A DNA stretch of 20,759 nt from an uncultured Collinsella sp. (GCA_958419975.1 CATZIG010000013.1:1-20759); one strand, 5' to 3'; positions 5,841 through 13,430 are shown, numbered from the stretch's first letter. The notes: a model not told the origin generated them from the sequence alone. A program made the numbers and translations.

Positions 5841-7916
5841 CTACTTGGCGCGACCCTCCTCATAGCGCTCGACCAGCTTGGCCTGAACGTCATAGGGCAC
5901 CTGCTCGTAGCCGGCGGGCTTCATGGTAAAGTCACCCGTGCCGCGCGTGATAGAGCGCAGGCGCGTCGAATAATCCGTCAGCTCGGCCAGCGGCGCCTGG
6001 GCAATGACCACGGTATCGCCGCGCTCATCGGTCTCCATGCCCGTCACGCGACCGCGCGAGGCCGAGATGTCGCCCATCACGGCGCCGGCGTAGCTCTCGG
6101 GGATAGTCACCGTGATTTCCTCGATGGGCTCCAGCACCACGGGGTCGGCATCGGCGCATGCCTTGCGCAGACCGATGCGGGCCGCCGCGCGGAACGCCAT
6201 CTCGTTGGAGTCGACGCTGTGATACGAGCCGTCGTACACCGCGACGCGAATGCCCGTGAGCGGATAGCCGGCAATGATGCCGTCCTTCATGGTCTCCTGG
6301 ACGCCCTTGTCCACAGCGGGGATGAGCGAGCGCGGGATGCGGCCACCCACGACCTCGTCAACAAACTCATAGCCGTCGCTCGTGCCGTCGGGCCCAATGA
6401 GCGGCTCAACGCGCAGCCAGCAGTCGCCGTACTGACCGGCGCCGCCGGTCTGCTTCTTGTGGCGGCCCTGGGCGCTCGCCGTGCGGCGGATGGTCTCGCG
6501 ATACGGAATGCGGATCGGCACGCTCTTGGCCACGACCTTGGTGCGATCCTCCAGACGGTTGAGCAACACCGAAACCTGTGCCTCGCCCACCGCCGAAATG
6601 ATGGTCTGGCCGGTCTCCTCGTCGCGGTCGATGCTCATGGTCGGATCGGCCTTGCAGGCTTTCTCGATAAACGTGTAGAGCTTCTCTTCGTCGCCACGGT
6701 TCTCGGCCTCGATGGCGATGCGGTATTGCGAGTTGGGGAATTTAAACGCCGCCGCCTCGACCTTACCGGTAATGGAGAGCGTGTCGCCCGTCTCGGCCGC
6801 CAGCTTAGGCGCCACGATGATATCGCCGGCATAGGCGTGACCGACCTCGGTCATGTCGCGGCCGCACATCACATACAGGTGAGCCAGACGATCGCTCTTG
6901 CGGGTGCGCGCGTTGATCAGCTCAAGGCCCGGCTCAAGCGTGCCCGTCAGCACCTTGATAAAGCTGATGCGGCCCTGCTGCGGGTCGGCCAGCGTCTTAA
7001 ACACAAATGCCACCGGACGGTCATCGTCACTCGAGATCTTGAGCGAGTCGCCGTCGATGAGCGGCATCTCGCCGTAGTCCGTCGGCGCCGGAAAGTACGT
7101 GGCGATGTCGTCCATCAGCGAGTTGACGCCCTGCTCCTTAATGCAATCGCCCGCAAAGACCGGCACAAAGATGCGCTCGGCGATCGCCTTGGACAACAAG
7201 CCCTCAAGCTCCTCCTGCGTCAGCGTCTCCTCGCCTTCCAGGTACTTCATCATCAGCTCATCGTCGGCCTCGGCCACCAACTCGCACAGATGGTCGTGGG
7301 CCTCCTCAGCCTGGGCACGATACTCCTCGGGGATCTCCGACTCAACGGCCTCGGTGCCGTTGCAATGGCGCGCCTTCATGCGCACCAGGTCGATGATGCC
7401 GTCAAAGTCCTCGCCCTCGCCCCAGGGGAGGGTCACGGCGCCTAGGCGCGTGCCAAAGCGCTCCTGCAGCAGGTCCATCGTGGTCGCAAAGCTGGCCTCG
7501 GAGCGCGACAAGCGGTTTACGAACACCGCACGCGCCAGGCGCAGGTCCTCGGCGGCATACCAGAGCTTGACCGTCGTTGGCTGCGGGCCGGCCTCGGCGT
7601 CAACCACAAACAGAGCCGTCTCGCAAACGCTCATCGCAGCAAAGGCGTCGCCGATAAAATCGGGATAGCACGGAGCATCGAGCACGTTGATGCGGGCGCC
7701 CTTCCAGTCGATCGGCGCGATGGTCGTCGAGATGGAAAATGAACGCTTGACCTCTTCAGGGTCATAGTCGAGCGTGGGCTTGGTGCCGTCGTGGCCACCC
7801 AGGCGGGCGGTCTTACCGGAAAGGTGGAGCATGGCCTCGGCGAGTGAAGTCTTGCCCACCCCGCCTTGGCCTACGAGCACCACGTTCCTTACGTTGCCGG
7901 TCTTGGGAGCACCCAT
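5841..7916 (-). CDS. Elongation factor G-like protein (EF-G-2 type GTPase)
   Basis: This 691-residue protein shows the full EF-G plan: GTPase domain (about 1-270), domain II (about 290-375), then domains III, IV and V, with TGGAGQYGDCWLRVEP and DGSYHSVDSNEMAF in domain IV. It resembles the second EF-G paralogue of Thermus and Actinobacteria rather than canonical FusA. The P-loop is GQGGVGKT (16-23). The G3 motif is DAPCYPDF (80-87) where EF-G has DTPGHVDF, so the catalytic His is Tyr84 and the Gly is Cys83. G4 is VNRLSR (133-138) in place of NKxD. These changes suggest altered GTP hydrolysis or nucleotide preference. Start: ATG at 7914-7916 behind AAGGAGGT; the longer frame upstream is not family-like. 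Role on the ribosome is not established from sequence. Confidence 0.9.
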   Translation of the reverse strand: MGAPKTGNVRNVVLVGQGGVGKTSLAEAMLHLSGKTARLGGHDGTKPTLDYDPEEVKRSFSISTTIAPIDWKGARINVLDAPCYPDFIGDAFAAMSVCETALFVVDAEAGPQPTTVKLWYAAEDLRLARAVFVNRLSRSEASFATTMDLLQERFGTRLGAVTLPWGEGEDFDGIIDLVRMKARHCNGTEAVESEIPEEYRAQAEEAHDHLCELVAEADDELMMKYLEGEETLTQEELEGLLSKAIAERIFVPVFAGDCIKEQGVNSLMDDIATYFPAPTDYGEMPLIDGDSLKISSDDDRPVAFVFKTLADPQQGRISFIKVLTGTLEPGLELINARTRKSDRLAHLYVMCGRDMTEVGHAYAGDIIVAPKLAAETGDTLSITGKVEAAAFKFPNSQYRIAIEAENRGDEEKLYTFIEKACKADPTMSIDRDEETGQTIISAVGEAQVSVLLNRLEDRTKVVAKSVPIRIPYRETIRRTASAQGRHKKQTGGAGQYGDCWLRVEPLIGPDGTSDGYEFVDEVVGGRIPRSLIPAVDKGVQETMKDGIIAGYPLTGIRVAVYDGSYHSVDSNEMAFRAAARIGLRKACADADPVVLEPIEEITVTIPESYAGAVMGDISASRGRVTGMETDERGDTVVIAQAPLAELTDYSTRLRSITRGTGDFTMKPAGYEQVPYDVQAKLVERYEEGRAK

Positions 7917-7992
7917 GATGACCTCCTTGCAGGGTCGCGCGCGATGCGCGACGCCAACGGGGAGAGTTCGCGGTCGATGCCGTCCCGGGAGC

Positions 7993-8016
7993 AGCATGGT
8001 CGGCAGCATGGTCGGC
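7993..8016. repeat. Two tandem copies of a 12-bp repeat
   Basis: AGCATGGTCGGC occurs twice in direct tandem (7993-8004, 8005-8016), about 80 bases upstream of the EF-G-like start. The 309-base stretch 7917-8225 holds this repeat and the ABC-operon terminator. I see no convincing gene or promoter in the rest. Confidence 0.6.
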
Positions 8017-8170
8017 AGCCGAGCCGACTCACCCTCCAAATGTCCTATGCCACCACCCTACCCTCACGGACGACTATCCATGCATACCTTTCGGCGCACG
8101 TATGAATACAGGCGGCGAGAGGAAGAAGAACGCATGCGAGGCGATTATTAAACCCCATCGATACAAATAA

Positions 8171-8204
8171 AAGCCGCTGCAGACCATAAGACCTGCGGCG
8201 GCTT
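8171..8204 (-). terminator. Terminator of the amino-acid ABC transporter operon
   Basis: A 12-bp stem with one G-U pair (8171-8182 with 8193-8204) and a 10-base loop. On the minus strand it is followed by TTTTATTTG, a good intrinsic terminator 22 bases after the ATPase stop codon. Confidence 0.85.
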
Positions 8205-8225
8205 CTTCTCAATATATAGCTGAGC

Positions 8226-8990
8226 CTAGCCCTCGATACGGCTCAAGAACTCACGGGTACGTTGCTCACGCGGGTGATCGATAACCTGCTCGGCAGGACC
8301 CTCCTCGACAATGCGACCGCCGTCCATAAAGACCACGCGGTCGGCAACATCGCGCGCAAACTGCATCGCATGGGTCACGATCACCATCGTCATATTCTGC
8401 GCGGCAAGGTCTTTAATTACACGCAGCACCTCGGCCGTTAGCTCGGGATCGAGCGCCGAGGTCGGCTCGTCAAAGAACAAGATCTCCGGGTCGAGCGCCA
8501 AGGCGCGGGCGATACTCACACGCTGTTGCTGACCGCCCGAAAGCTCACACGGAACCTTGTTCTCGTTGCCCGCAAGCCCCATCTGCGCGATTAACTCGCG
8601 TGCGCGTGCCTCCGCCTGCTCGCGCGGGCGCTTGAGCACGCGAATCGGAGCGTCGGTAATATTTTTCATCACGGTATAGTGCGGAAACAGATTGTAGTTC
8701 TGAAACACCAGGCCAAATCGCGAGCGCGCCCGCTTGGGCACGTCGCCTTTCGCATATACCGCATCCGACCCCGTGTCCGTCGCAACGGCAAGGTCGCCAA
8801 ACGAGAGCGAGCCTCCGTCAAGTGTCTCGAGCAGTGTGGCGCAGCGCAGAAGTGTGGACTTACCGCCGCCTGAAGGCCCGATAATCGCCACGACCTCGCC
8901 ACGCTTTACCTCGAGTGAGATATCCTTGAGCACCTCATTGCCGCCAAACGCCTTACGCGCGTTCGCTATATTCATTACCGAATTAGTCAT
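8226..8990 (-). CDS. Amino acid ABC transporter ATP-binding protein
   Basis: This 254-residue protein hydrolyses ATP to drive polar amino-acid import (GlnQ/HisP class). Visible motifs are the Walker A GPSGGGKST (38-46), Q-loop VFQNYNLFPH, signature LSGGQQQR, Walker B ILFFDEPTSALD and switch His in VIVTHAMQFA. The start is taken as ATG at 8988-8990, which overlaps the permease stop by 8 bases (ATGACTAA), a translational coupling arrangement; extending further upstream would run into permease coding sequence. It is the last gene of the binding protein-permease-ATPase operon. Substrate cannot be read from this subunit. Confidence 0.95.
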   Translation of the reverse strand: MTNSVMNIANARKAFGGNEVLKDISLEVKRGEVVAIIGPSGGGKSTLLRCATLLETLDGGSLSFGDLAVATDTGSDAVYAKGDVPKRARSRFGLVFQNYNLFPHYTVMKNITDAPIRVLKRPREQAEARARELIAQMGLAGNENKVPCELSGGQQQRVSIARALALDPEILFFDEPTSALDPELTAEVLRVIKDLAAQNMTMVIVTHAMQFARDVADRVVFMDGGRIVEEGPAEQVIDHPREQRTREFLSRIEG

Positions 8991-9636
8991 GGTAGTAATC
9001 CAATTTTTTCTCCGCGGCGCCCAGCAGCATCTCGACCACAAAGTTAAAGACCCAGTAGATCAGCGCCGCGATCGCAAACGGCACCATGCTCACTTGCGAG
9101 GCAACCAGCGCCTTGGCCGTCGAGAACATCTCCCCCACGCCGATGGCAAACGCCAGCGACGTGTCCTTGACCAGCGTGATGATCTCGTTGCCCATCGCCG
9201 GCAGAATACGCTTGGCGACCTGCGGCATCACGATGTACAAAAACGTCTGCAGACGCGAGTAGCCCAGCACCTCGGCGGCCTCATATTGACCACGCGGAAT
9301 CGACTGCAGGCCCGAGCGATAGATCTCGGCAAAGTAGCCGGCGTAGTTGATGATGAACGCCACAACGCACGCCGTCCACTTGGAATCGGGCGTAAGCGAA
9401 ATGCCGAACACGTAATACGGAGCAAAGTAGATGGCAAACATCTGCAGCATGAGCGGCGTACCGCGCATGACCGAAATGTAGATGCGCGCAATCCAACGCA
9501 GCGGCGCGACCTTGCTCATGCGCATAAACGCCACGGGGATTCCCAGCGGAATCGACCCCAGCAGCGTCAGCACAAACAGCTGCAAGCTGACCAAGAATCC
9601 CTGGCCAAGCATCTGCATCATGACTTGAATAGACAA
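8983..9636 (-). CDS. Amino acid ABC transporter permease (HisM/GlnP family)
   Basis: This protein, about 217 residues, is the membrane subunit of the importer. It has several hydrophobic segments and the cytoplasmic EAA loop that docks the ATPase (IPRGQYEAAEVLGYS, followed by IVMPQ). The start is uncertain. TTG at 9634-9636 has AGAGAG 6 bases upstream and gives a family-like N-terminus (LSIQVMMQMLGQGF); the first ATG at 9619-9621 lacks a ribosome binding site. Upstream in-frame sequence runs into the inverted repeat at 9682-9788 and is unlikely to be translated. It overlaps the ATPase gene by 8 bases. Confidence 0.92.
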   Translation of the reverse strand: MSIQVMMQMLGQGFLVSLQLFVLTLLGSIPLGIPVAFMRMSKVAPLRWIARIYISVMRGTPLMLQMFAIYFAPYYVFGISLTPDSKWTACVVAFIINYAGYFAEIYRSGLQSIPRGQYEAAEVLGYSRLQTFLYIVMPQVAKRILPAMGNEIITLVKDTSLAFAIGVGEMFSTAKALVASQVSMVPFAIAALIYWVFNFVVEMLLGAAEKKLDYYHD

Positions 9637-9681
9637 CCCAAGCTCTCTTTCACAGCAACAGAACAGCGAACCCAATGCTAA

Positions 9682-9788
9682 AGCGGGTTTTCCAGGTGCC
9701 CGAGTTTGCCGTGAAAGAGGAGCGTCGCGTACTAAATGTACGCAAGCGACGGTTTGAACGGCAAAATCGGGCACCTGGAAAACCCGCT
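9682..9788. repeat. Long inverted-repeat element 1 (31-bp arms) inside the ABC transporter operon
   Basis: Outer arms 9682-9712 and 9758-9788 pair over 31 positions with a single mismatch (G9704/A9766). An inner hairpin lies at 9723-9751, with GCGTAC (9727-9732) and GTACGC (9738-9743) around TAAAT. The element begins within the stop codon of the binding-protein gene and fills the gap to the permease, so it is transcribed in the operon mRNA as a very stable structure. It could stabilise the binding-protein mRNA and lower permease/ATPase expression. No T-run follows. Its core resembles that of the element at 10739-10889. Confidence 0.9.
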
Positions 9789-10647
9789 ATTTCAAAACCC
9801 AGTTGTCGAAGGACAGGCCGTAGCTCGCATATTTATCGCACAGGTCCTTGACCGTGCCATCCTCGTAGAGCGCCTTGAGCGACTCGGTCACGGCGTCGGC
9901 CGACTTGGTGTCGCCCTTCTTAAAGCCAACGGCATAGTGCTCGCTGGACAGCGGCTTGTCGAGCTGCGTATAGGCATCGGGCTTGGCGGCAAGCTGATAC
10001 TGAGCGATCGAGAGGTCACAGGCGACGGCATCGACCGCACCACTCTCGAGCTGCATAAACGCCGTGTTGTACTCACCGATGGTATCGAGCGTGGCAAACG
10101 TCGCGGCCAAATCCTTCTGGTCGCCCTCGAGCACATCCTGTGCAGCGGAATCAGTCTGGGTAATCACGGTCTTGCCGGCAAGATCGTCCCAGCTCTTGAT
10201 GCCCGCATCCTTCTTGACCACCAGCACCTGTTCGTTGAGCATATACGGCTCGGAGAACGTGTAGTCGTCCTCGCGACCCTCCATGGTAAAGCCGTTCCAG
10301 ATGCAGTTGATGGCGCCCGAGTTGAGCAGCGTATCCTTGGCGTCCCAGTCGATGGCCTCGTATTTGACCTCCCAGCCCTGCTTGTCGGCAACGGCCTTGG
10401 CCAGATCGAGATCAAAACCGGTGTACTCGCCATCGTCGCCCACAAAGCCATACGGAGGGTAGGACTTGTCAAAGCCCACCACGAGCTTCTTGGATTCCGC
10501 AGCGCCCTTCACATCCTTGGCCGCGGTAGATCCGGCAGCAGAGCCCTTATCGGCACCACCGCCGCAGCCGACAAGACCGAGGCCAAGCACCGTGGCAAAC
10601 GAGCCGGCTAGACCAACAAACTGACGACGAGACATATCGGTATTCAT
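9787..10647 (-). CDS. Amino acid ABC transporter substrate-binding lipoprotein
   Basis: This 286-residue protein captures a polar amino acid outside the cell and delivers it to the permease. The N-terminus has a twin-arginine-like motif (SRRQFVG, residues 6-12), a hydrophobic stretch and the lipobox LVGC with Cys28 as lipidation site, then a Gly/Ala/Ser/Lys linker. From about residue 50 it is a solute-binding family 3 domain (VGFDKSYPPYGF, YTGFDLDLAKAVA, FTMEGRED). The start is ATG at 10645-10647 behind AGGGGG; an upstream GTG would add 7 residues with no clear site. First gene of the operon. Specificity (Gln, Glu, His, Arg, Cys or similar) cannot be decided. Confidence 0.94.
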   Translation of the reverse strand: MNTDMSRRQFVGLAGSFATVLGLGLVGCGGGADKGSAAGSTAAKDVKGAAESKKLVVGFDKSYPPYGFVGDDGEYTGFDLDLAKAVADKQGWEVKYEAIDWDAKDTLLNSGAINCIWNGFTMEGREDDYTFSEPYMLNEQVLVVKKDAGIKSWDDLAGKTVITQTDSAAQDVLEGDQKDLAATFATLDTIGEYNTAFMQLESGAVDAVACDLSIAQYQLAAKPDAYTQLDKPLSSEHYAVGFKKGDTKSADAVTESLKALYEDGTVKDLCDKYASYGLSFDNWVLK

Positions 10648-10703
10648 GGTATTCCCCCTTGGTGGCACTTTAGTTAAGTAAAGTGAGTCATGTAACGTTC
10701 AGA

Positions 10704-10732
10704 ATCATACACTCTACCTAGATAAAGTACAA
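10704..10732 (-). promoter_or_regulatory. Candidate promoter of the amino-acid ABC operon
   Basis: On the minus strand TTGTAC (10727-10732) and TATGAT (10704-10709; 5 of 6 to consensus) are spaced by exactly 17 bases. The start would be near 10697, giving a leader of about 50 bases. The -35 box ends 6 bases from inverted-repeat element 2. Confidence 0.55.
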
Positions 10733-10738
10733 GGGAGG

Positions 10739-10889
10739 GGTTGCCCGGCGTGGGCGGGGAGCGGCGCGTAATTAAGTTTCCTGCTCTACAGTCCTGCGCA
10801 AGACGGAAAGCACATTAAGTGCTTTCCTTTGCGTGCGGAACTCGCGATAAACTTAATTACGCGCCGCTCCCCGCCCACGCCGGGCAACC
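10739..10889. repeat. Long inverted-repeat element 2 (perfect 41-bp arms) between divergent genes
   Basis: Arms 10739-10779 and 10849-10889 are perfectly complementary over 41 bp (outer end GGTTGCCCGGCG, inner end GTAATTAAGTTT). The 69-base centre contains a second perfect hairpin, GGAAAGCAC (10805-10813) and GTGCTTTCC (10819-10827) around ATTAA, with further partial pairing (CGCAA 10797-10801 with TTGCG 10829-10833). The unit could extrude as a large cruciform or fold as one long RNA. It lies upstream of both divergent genes, so it is not a terminator; this favours a mobile or regulatory DNA element. The rest of the 347-base gap holds only the promoters listed. Confidence 0.95.
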
Positions 10890-10951
10890 GTCGTTGGGCT
10901 TATCACTGACACGAATAAACCGCTTGTATATCGTCTGCTGGCTTGGCACGG

Positions 10952-10957
10952 TACAAT
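10952..10957 (+). promoter_or_regulatory. Candidate -10 box of the rRNA methyltransferase gene
   Basis: TACAAT (5 of 6 to consensus) lies 37 bases before the ATG. No convincing -35 box is seen at 16-18 bases, so this is tentative. Confidence 0.35.
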
Positions 10958-10994
10958 ACTTGCAGCTTTAATTCATGAATTAGTGGAGTTATTG

Positions 10995-12443
10995 ATGGCA
11001 GAATCTCGTGCGGAGCGTAGGGCTCGTCGTGCTTTTGTGGAGGCGGCTGAGGGATCGAAGGAGGAGAAATCTTCTACGAAATCCAAGTCTTCTAAAGCTG
11101 CAAAAAGCAAATCGACCAAGAACAGGGCTAAGACCAAGCGTTCTGACTCTCGCCGGAGCGGGGACAAGGCATCTCAGACTCGCTCCAAGCGCTCGCATAA
11201 AGATTCGGTTCCATCTGCGCGTAAGGCTGTGGACCCCAAGTCTCCCTGTTCGATTATGAAAACTTGCGGTGGGTGTACGGCGCTCAATCGTCCTTATAAG
11301 AAACAGCTCGCCGCTAAGCAGACTGCTATGGAGGAGCTTTTTGCTGCTCTTTGCGAGCGCGAGGGTATTAGCGTCGACCCCATTCGCGGTATGGGCGTCA
11401 CCCTGGGCGACCCGGGCAAGTATCCTTCGCCGCGCGGTTTTCGTCATAAGGCTGCCACTCCGTTTGCTCCTGGTAAGGAGGGCGCTGTCCGCTGCGGCTT
11501 CTTTGAGCGCGGCACGCACAGAATCGTTGCTGTTCCCGAATGCCCTGTCGAGGCACCGGGCGCCCGGCAGATTCTTAACGGCATCGCGCGTGAAGCTGAG
11601 CGCCTGCACATTCCCGCCTTTAATGAGGACAAGCATCTTGGTTTGCTTCGCTATGCCGTCGTCCGCTGCGGTTGGCGTACCGACCAGGTCATGGTTACGC
11701 TCGTGACCGCCCAGCGTGACTTACCGCATGCGCAGGAGTTCTTTGAGGCTGTCGCCGCACTCAATCCGCACATCGTCACCGTTGCCCAAAACATCAACGG
11801 ACGCCCCGGCAACGCCATCCTCGGCGAGGAAACCCGCATCGTGTATGGCGCCGAGTGCATGCGCGACCAGCTACTCGGCTGCGACTTCGATATCTCCCCC
11901 ACCGCGTTCTACCAGACCAACCCGCAACAGACCGAGCTGCTCTATCAGCTCGCTATCGACGGCATGGATCTGCACCAGGGCGATGTGCTTATGGATGCCT
12001 ACTGCGGCAGCGGCACCATCGGTCTTTGCGCAGCTAAAGATGCCCAGAACAAGGGCATCGGCATCATGCTGCTCGGCGTAGAGCGCAATCCGGCGGGCAT
12101 TGCCGACGCGCGCCGCAATGCCGAGCTCAACGGTCTTACCCGCAGCGCCTGGTTTATGGCCGACGATGCCACCGATTACATCCTAGATGCCGCCGACAAC
12201 AGCGAGCGCATCGATGTCCTTTCCATCGACCCGCCGCGCGCCGGCTCTACCCCCGAGTTCCTCGAAGCTGCCTGCGCACTTAAGCCGCGCCGCATCACCT
12301 ATATCAGCTGCAACCCCGTGACCCAGGAGCGCGACCTGCACCAGCTCCTCGACGGAGGCTATCGCCTGCTCAAGATCACGCCCGTCGACATGTTCCCCCA
12401 TACCGACCACACCGAAACCGTAGCGGTCCTCGAACGCCGCTAA
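10995..12443 (+). CDS. 23S rRNA (uracil-C5)-methyltransferase, RlmD/TrmA family
   Basis: This 482-residue protein should transfer a methyl group from SAM to C5 of a uridine in 23S rRNA. A Lys/Ser/Arg-rich, probably disordered tail (1-82) replaces the TRAM domain common in this family. Then follows an iron-sulfur site (Cys85, Cys91, Cys94 in CSIMKTCGGC; the fourth Cys fits VPECPVEAP), and a Rossmann domain with DAYCGSGTIGL for SAM, SIDPPRAG, the catalytic Cys in YISCNP and the closing TDHTETV. Start: ATG at 10995 with GGAG 6 bases upstream. Monocistronic, ending in a strong terminator. RlmD-like (U1939) is the best guess; RlmC or TrmA specificity cannot be excluded. Confidence 0.9.
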   Translation: MAESRAERRARRAFVEAAEGSKEEKSSTKSKSSKAAKSKSTKNRAKTKRSDSRRSGDKASQTRSKRSHKDSVPSARKAVDPKSPCSIMKTCGGCTALNRPYKKQLAAKQTAMEELFAALCEREGISVDPIRGMGVTLGDPGKYPSPRGFRHKAATPFAPGKEGAVRCGFFERGTHRIVAVPECPVEAPGARQILNGIAREAERLHIPAFNEDKHLGLLRYAVVRCGWRTDQVMVTLVTAQRDLPHAQEFFEAVAALNPHIVTVAQNINGRPGNAILGEETRIVYGAECMRDQLLGCDFDISPTAFYQTNPQQTELLYQLAIDGMDLHQGDVLMDAYCGSGTIGLCAAKDAQNKGIGIMLLGVERNPAGIADARRNAELNGLTRSAWFMADDATDYILDAADNSERIDVLSIDPPRAGSTPEFLEAACALKPRRITYISCNPVTQERDLHQLLDGGYRLLKITPVDMFPHTDHTETVAVLERR

Positions 12444-12458
12444 TTCTCCGGCACAAGA

Positions 12459-12488
12459 AAGGGGGCGACCCGTCTGGGCCGCCCCCTT
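12459..12488. terminator. Bidirectional terminator between the methyltransferase and PHP genes
   Basis: AAGGGGGCG (12459-12467) pairs with CGCCCCCTT (12480-12488), extended past one mismatch by CCC/GGG around a GTCT loop. It separates converging genes. Confidence 0.85.
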
Positions 12489-12508
12489 CGCTTGGTTTAT
12501 AAACTCCG

Positions 12509-13330
12509 CTACATCCCCTTGCGCAGATCGCACACACCGGCTGCCGCCATCTCGCGCAGCAACGTCTCGCGGTCGCGCGTCACGATCAAATCCAGCGGGA
12601 AGTGAATCTCGTCGAGCATCTTGCGCGCGTGATCGAGCTTGCCAATGGCCATGCCAATGTGGGCATCGGTTGACACGCCAATGCCCACGCCCAGCTCGGC
12701 GCAGCGCTCGGCGATCTTGCGGCATACGGCCCAATGCTCAGTGTCGACACCGTGTTCAAGACTATGGTTGTTGATCTCGATAATCTTGTGCTTGGCCTTA
12801 GCTGCCAACAGCACCTCGTCGATATCGAACGGCACGCCCGAACGCCCCGTGTGACCCAGCATGAACACCTTGGGGTGCTCCAGGGCATTGATATACATCT
12901 CGGTCGTCTGGGCCAGCGTCGCGCCTTCAGCAATCTGCGAATTATGCACGCTCGCAACCAAATAATCCAAATTACGCGTAACCAAATCGAACAGCGAATG
13001 CTGACGGCTGTACGAATCGCCGGCAATATCGAGCGTGACAGGAGTGTCCTCGCCAAACAGGCTTCCGTCCAGCGAAACGATATCGGCCTCGGCACCACGC
13101 AGCACCAGCACGCCGCTCCAAATGCGCGGCCAGATATCCTGGTTGATAAAGAACTGGTAACTGCGCAGGTCATTGGGGCAAGCCGTAACCATAGAGCTCA
13201 AATGGTCGGCAGATCCGAGCACCTGCAGACCACGCTCTGCCGCCCAGTACACATTCTCCTCAATGGTCGAATATGCATGCGCAGAGAACATCGTATGGGT
13301 ATGAATGTCACAAGAAAGCAGGTAGGGCAT
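12509..13330 (-). CDS. PHP-domain metal-dependent hydrolase (YcdX-like phosphatase family)
   Basis: This 273-residue protein is a complete PHP domain, a trinuclear-metal fold that cleaves phosphate esters. Metal ligands seen in order: CDIHTHT (His10, His12), ADHLS (Asp42, His43), RGAEADI, VASVHNS, MLGHTGRSG, EINNHS and STDAHIG. Length and motif order fit the stand-alone YcdX-type family rather than histidinol phosphatase or the PHP domain of DNA polymerase. The substrate is unknown. The start is ATG at 13328-13330 behind AAGGAG. It lies 165 bases downstream of the aminotransferase on the same strand and probably has its own promoter. Confidence 0.88.
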   Translation of the reverse strand: MPYLLSCDIHTHTMFSAHAYSTIEENVYWAAERGLQVLGSADHLSSMVTACPNDLRSYQFFINQDIWPRIWSGVLVLRGAEADIVSLDGSLFGEDTPVTLDIAGDSYSRQHSLFDLVTRNLDYLVASVHNSQIAEGATLAQTTEMYINALEHPKVFMLGHTGRSGVPFDIDEVLLAAKAKHKIIEINNHSLEHGVDTEHWAVCRKIAERCAELGVGIGVSTDAHIGMAIGKLDHARKMLDEIHFPLDLIVTRDRETLLREMAAAGVCDLRKGM

Positions 13331-13367
13331 CAGGTCTCCTTATCTGGCACGGCCGTCGCTTATATTC

Positions 13368-13373
13368 ATTGTA
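13368..13373 (-). promoter_or_regulatory. Candidate -10 box of the PHP gene
   Basis: TACAAT on the minus strand, 37 bases before the ATG. Only a weak -35 (TTACGA-like) is present at about 17 bases. Confidence 0.35.
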
Positions 13374-13430
13374 CGCATAGCCTTCGATAGTCGTAAAACC
13401 ACTCCATCCCAAAGACACAACGTCCATGAC

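Noticed and set aside
6219..7445. A 408-codon plus-strand frame opposite the EF-G-like gene
   Set aside because: Antisense shadow; the minus-strand frame carries all EF-G domains.
8080..8151. A small plus-strand frame of about 24 residues in the gap after the ABC operon
   Set aside because: No ribosome binding site, very biased Arg/Glu content and no way to support it from this sequence alone.
9682..10889. CRISPR array
   Set aside because: The repeats here are inverted, not direct and regularly spaced, and there are no cas genes.
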